Positions 61,723 through 64,000 of a stretch of 64,000 bases of DNA are shown one piece after another. Location: contig JADEXV010000006.1 in the NCBI GenBank assembly GCA_015206945.1, forward strand, positions 1-64,000, in the 5' to 3' direction. How positions within the stretch are numbered: position 1 is the stretch's first letter; every line of letters starts with the position of its first letter. The position numbers were made by a program, and so were the translations under genes. Below the pieces are notes generated by a model. That model did no database searches, had not been told where the DNA came from, and was given only the letters and a program-made list of their open reading frames with translations. This DNA comes from Nostocales cyanobacterium LEGE 12452. GTDB taxonomy: Bacteria; Cyanobacteriota; Cyanobacteriia; Cyanobacteriales; Nostocaceae.

Positions 61723-62610
61723 ATGACTAGGATCAAGTTTTTTCACTGGAAGATAGGGCTGGCTTTGGCTTTAATTGCTTTTGCTGCTAGCACAGGAAAA
61801 GCTCATCCTTTTCAAGATCGCCAAACACTCGTTGCAGATGTACGTCCCGCGACTTCATCTTCTTTTAACCAAAATTCTTCAAAGCAGTCCCAGCCTAAGC
61901 CCCCAACCGCTTCCCCAGTGCAGTATAATCAACCGCCACTTTCACCGCGAGGAGCGCCAGGAAACAGAAAAGGCGGCGGAACTCGTGATGGGCATAGTTG
62001 CCCAACGCTGGAAATGAAAGAGCGTCTTATGGCTTTAGTTCCCGCTTTGGAATCAGAGCAACCAGTCAGCCATGTTTGGGGGTTGACCGTTGAAGCCTCT
62101 CCTACACTCTGGTTTTATGTTCCTTATCTTCCCAAAGATATCAAGGTGGGCGAATTGGAATTATGGGACGAAACTGATCGAGAACCCAGAAATTATCAGC
62201 AAATTTACCAAGGAACTTTTACTGTCACTGGAACGCCAGGAGCGATCGCTCTGAGTCTACCACCGACAGTTAAATTAGAGCCAGATAAAAACTATCATTG
62301 GTATTTATCGCTCAACATCAATTGCAATAGTGAAAATGAATCAGTGGATGTTAACGGGTGGATTCAAAGAGTCAAATTGAACAACACCACTTCATCTCAG
62401 CAGCAGTCAGCCGAGCGAGAGCGAGTTATTTTCTATGCCAAAAATGGCATTTGGTACGACGCTTTAACTCTATTAGGGCAACTGCGCCGTCGCCATCCAG
62501 AAACAGAAATTTTGTTAGCTGATTGGCAAAAATTGCTAAGGGATGCTGGCTTAGAAGAGTTTGCCAACAAACCTATTACTCCTTGCTGTACACTTTCACC
62601 CTCACCCTAA
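61723..62610 (+). CDS. DUF928 exported protein
   Basis: The 295-residue protein has a signal peptide (FHWKIGLALALIAFAASTGKA) and the DUF928 core: RGAPGNRKGGGTRDG near residues 81-95, LMALVP, TVEASPTLWFYVPY, and LELWDETDR. AGGAGG lies 8 bases before ATG. It starts 10 bases after CHAT-CHASE2 and so shares its transcript. It is probably periplasmic. The function is unknown; the pairing with CHASE2 suggests a ligand or partner outside the membrane. Confidence 0.85.
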   Translation: MTRIKFFHWKIGLALALIAFAASTGKAHPFQDRQTLVADVRPATSSSFNQNSSKQSQPKPPTASPVQYNQPPLSPRGAPGNRKGGGTRDGHSCPTLEMKERLMALVPALESEQPVSHVWGLTVEASPTLWFYVPYLPKDIKVGELELWDETDREPRNYQQIYQGTFTVTGTPGAIALSLPPTVKLEPDKNYHWYLSLNINCNSENESVDVNGWIQRVKLNNTTSSQQQSAERERVIFYAKNGIWYDALTLLGQLRRRHPETEILLADWQKLLRDAGLEEFANKPITPCCTLSPSP

Positions 62611-62709
62611 AAGCGAATGGCATAAGATTCAGCCGACGCGGGGACACGGACACACGGTGAAAATTCATTCAAAAATATCTCTGCGTCCTTCTCGGTCAAT
62701 GAAATAATA

Positions 62710-63109
62710 CTATGCAGTTTCAGCAGACTCAACGCTTGCTTCCTCGGCAACAGCTTTTAACTCAGTGATAGTGTCTTTGCGGGTGCGCAGCATCGCTTTT
62801 CCGCACACCACGAGCCATTTCGTATTCCTGGCTGTCTTTACCGTATTTTACTGCAACTGCCAGCAGCATCCTTTCACATAGAGCGCTTAAGTTTTTTTCT
62901 AGCTGTTCAATATCATTTTTGTAAGCAGAAATCACAGCTAGAGCAGTATTATGACTATCAAGTTTAGCGCGTAACTGCTCAATCTGTTGTATCATATTTT
63001 GCAAGCTGTTAGCATCGCCAAAATCTAGATTTGGATCGATAGCTTTAAGTCCAGAAACTCTTAATTGAACTTTTTCAAGAATGCGAGATGAACGTTTTTG
63101 AAGAGGCAT
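62710..63109 (-). pseudogene. Small helical protein with a probable 3' frameshift
   Basis: The open frame 62762-63109 encodes 115 residues: a coiled-coil protein (MIQQIEQLRAKLDSHNTALAV, EQLEKNLSALCERMLLAVA) that ends unnaturally in SDAAHPQRHYH. In the next frame the DNA continues as RTRKDTITELKAVAEEASV and stops at 62710-62712. One base changed near 62790-62797 would join the two. It is either a recent frameshift or a sequencing error. The protein family is unknown. Confidence 0.6.
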
Positions 63110-63284
63110 AAATTTAATTCTATGAAGGTTCTAGTGTTAGCTTGTCTCAAATAAGCTGTATTCTGGCTCAGGGTAAATCACAGAAATTTGTGTTTTTTTT
63201 TAATAAGTTTTGATAAAATTATGTAATTATGCATAATTTATAGCAGTCTGCCTGTATGGATAACGTGAAGTGCAACATCTCAGG

Positions 63285-63520
63285 AAAAAAATCAAGACGT
63301 TGGTCACAAATGCGTTGATGTTTTCTATGAATGTTCTCACGTTAATAAGGAACATCAAGACGTTGGTCACGAATGTCTTGATGTTCTCTATGAATGTCCT
63401 CACATTAATAAGAAACATCAAGACGTTGGTCACGAATGTCTTGATGTTCTCTATGAATGTCCTCACATTAATAAGAAACATCAAGACTTTGGTCAGAAAT
63501 GTCTTGATGTTCTCTATGGA
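63285..63520. repeat. 63-bp tandem repeat array with hairpins
   Basis: About four units repeat at 63299, 63362, 63425 and 63488, exactly 63 bases apart and nearly identical in the middle. Each contains AACATCAAGAC and its complement GTCTTGATGTT 13 bases apart, so every unit can fold into a hairpin. As 63 is divisible by 3, long open frames appear on both strands, but these are most likely by-products. Confidence 0.85.
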
Positions 63521-63649
63521 TAAGGTCATGTTGGTAACTACAATAAATGGAGAAGCATTCACAACCCATTGTCTAGTCACGTCATAACTCCTGGGCTAAT
63601 TCTTGATTCGGCACTACTGATTTGCTAACTGGCATTAGGGTATAGATAG

Positions 63650-63667
63650 GAATGGCACTAAGAAAAG
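63650..63667. mobile_element. Left terminal inverted repeat of an IS4-like element
   Basis: GAATGGCACTAAGAAAAG is identical over 18 bases to the left end of the MITE at 10344. The transposase-like frame at 63889 is oriented away from it. The right end is outside the window. Confidence 0.7.
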
Positions 63668-63888
63668 CTCTAAGCTATGTAGAATAAGGACTACAGCTTT
63701 AAAAGCTATTTTTATTAGTGTTGGGATGGCTCAGGCAATTGTCTTTGATGCAGTTTCATCGAAGCGATGCTTACGGCGGTAAACTACGCCGATAAAGTAC
63801 ATCGCGCATAGCGATCGCTGTACAGAGATGGGGATGAAATGTAAGGGTTATGTAAATTTTGCGCTAGGTAGAAAAAGCTTACTCGTTC

Positions 63889-64000
63889 ATGAAATACTTT
63901 CTCAGAGACGAGCAAGCAAATATTACTACTACTACTGTGACACTACGCGTACAAATCCTCAAAGATAAACTTAATCAAAGTTTAGGATTGCCTTTTAAAG
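63889..64000 (+). CDS. Partial transposase, IS4-like (5' end only)
   Basis: 37 codons are visible, starting MKYFLRDEQANITTTTVTLR and ending LNQSLGLPFK at the edge. The segment VTLRVQILKDKLNQSLGLPF resembles the N-terminus of cyanobacterial IS4-family transposases as I remember them. No clear ribosome site is visible. The gap of about 220 bases to the inverted repeat is long for an IS end, so the element may be composite. Confidence 0.5.
   Translation, partial: MKYFLRDEQANITTTTVTLRVQILKDKLNQSLGLPFK

Noticed and set aside
63285-63520. Possible CRISPR array
   Set aside because: The sequence between the short inverted repeats is also identical from unit to unit, so there are no unique spacers, and no cas gene is nearby.
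63227-63587. Overlapping open frames of 105 and 117 codons on opposite strands
   Set aside because: Both run through the 63-bp tandem array; the unit length divisible by three keeps all these frames open without selection, and neither has a ribosome site.
1-64000. tRNA, rRNA and riboswitch candidates
   Set aside because: I looked for T-loop GGTTCRA patterns paired with acceptor stems and for typical leaders and found none that held up; a covariance-model scan would be decisive.

Overview
The window looks like chromosome of a filamentous, probably heterocyst-forming cyanobacterium of the Nostoc/Anabaena type. The reasons are the dense HIP1 octamers (GCGATCGC), the heptameric tandem repeats of the TCATTGG/ACTAATG kind between genes, a hormogonium-polysaccharide (hps) gene set, and cyanobacterial families such as DUF4336, DUF1822, DUF928 and CHAT-CHASE2. 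No rRNA or tRNA gene and no CRISPR array was recognised. All family calls are read from the sequence by eye; no database search was run.

Layout. 0.2-2.4 kb: a GT2 glycosyltransferase and a TPR protein. 2.4-8.5 kb (minus strand): rpsB, tsf, an acidic unknown protein and recG, plus an unlisted 54-codon gene upstream of rpsB. 9-11.5 kb: an AraC regulator facing a MAPEG gene that is split by a 196-bp MITE with a 10-bp target duplication, then a DUF4336 gene. 11.5-14.1 kb: Uma2, HAD phosphatase and an unknown membrane protein. 14.3-23.6 kb: a metal-efflux island with a tandem DUF305 protein, RND adaptor and pump, a small periplasmic protein, a response regulator, an SH3 pseudogene and a histidine kinase. 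23.6-26.1 kb: Uma2, 1-Cys peroxiredoxin and an unknown membrane protein. 26.1-31.5 kb (minus): four genes matching the hpsL-N-O-P order. 31.8-42.5 kb: a glycosyltransferase, a DUF62 SAM hydrolase, an actin-like ATPase pair, MtfA peptidase, an EVE protein, a methyltransferase and two large membrane proteins. 42.9-48.1 kb: a MarR-controlled multidrug export operon (EmrA-like, two MFS). 48.8-55.3 kb (minus): HlyD protein, C39-peptidase ABC exporter and four double-glycine-leader precursors. 56.0-62.6 kb (plus): sigma-like protein, DUF1822, CHAT-CHASE2 and DUF928. The right edge holds a 63-bp tandem hairpin array and the left end of an apparent IS4-type element.

The most interesting part is 48.8-62.6 kb. 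Three exporter cargoes are paralogous and have a GG leader followed by a roughly 100-residue domain with Asp-rich, C2-like loops, much larger than an ordinary bacteriocin. A motif, AGTGCATAA, recurs five times within 2.7 kb in the same orientation relative to the following gene: ahead of the exporter, three cargo transcription units, and the divergent sigma-like/CHAT operon. Two copies share a longer module of about 57 bp with fixed spacing, and the copy before the sigma-like gene shares most of it. This suggests one regulon in which a CHAT protease/CHASE2 sensor and a sigma-like protein govern a secreted C2-like protein family. That link is inference from shared upstream DNA.

The window also shows gene decay and repeat spread: the MITE-split MAPEG gene, an SH3 gene with one in-frame stop, a 3' remnant of an ArnT-like gene, a frameshifted small gene, and palindromic repeats inside coding sequence (RND pump, RecG linker, Uma2 tail).
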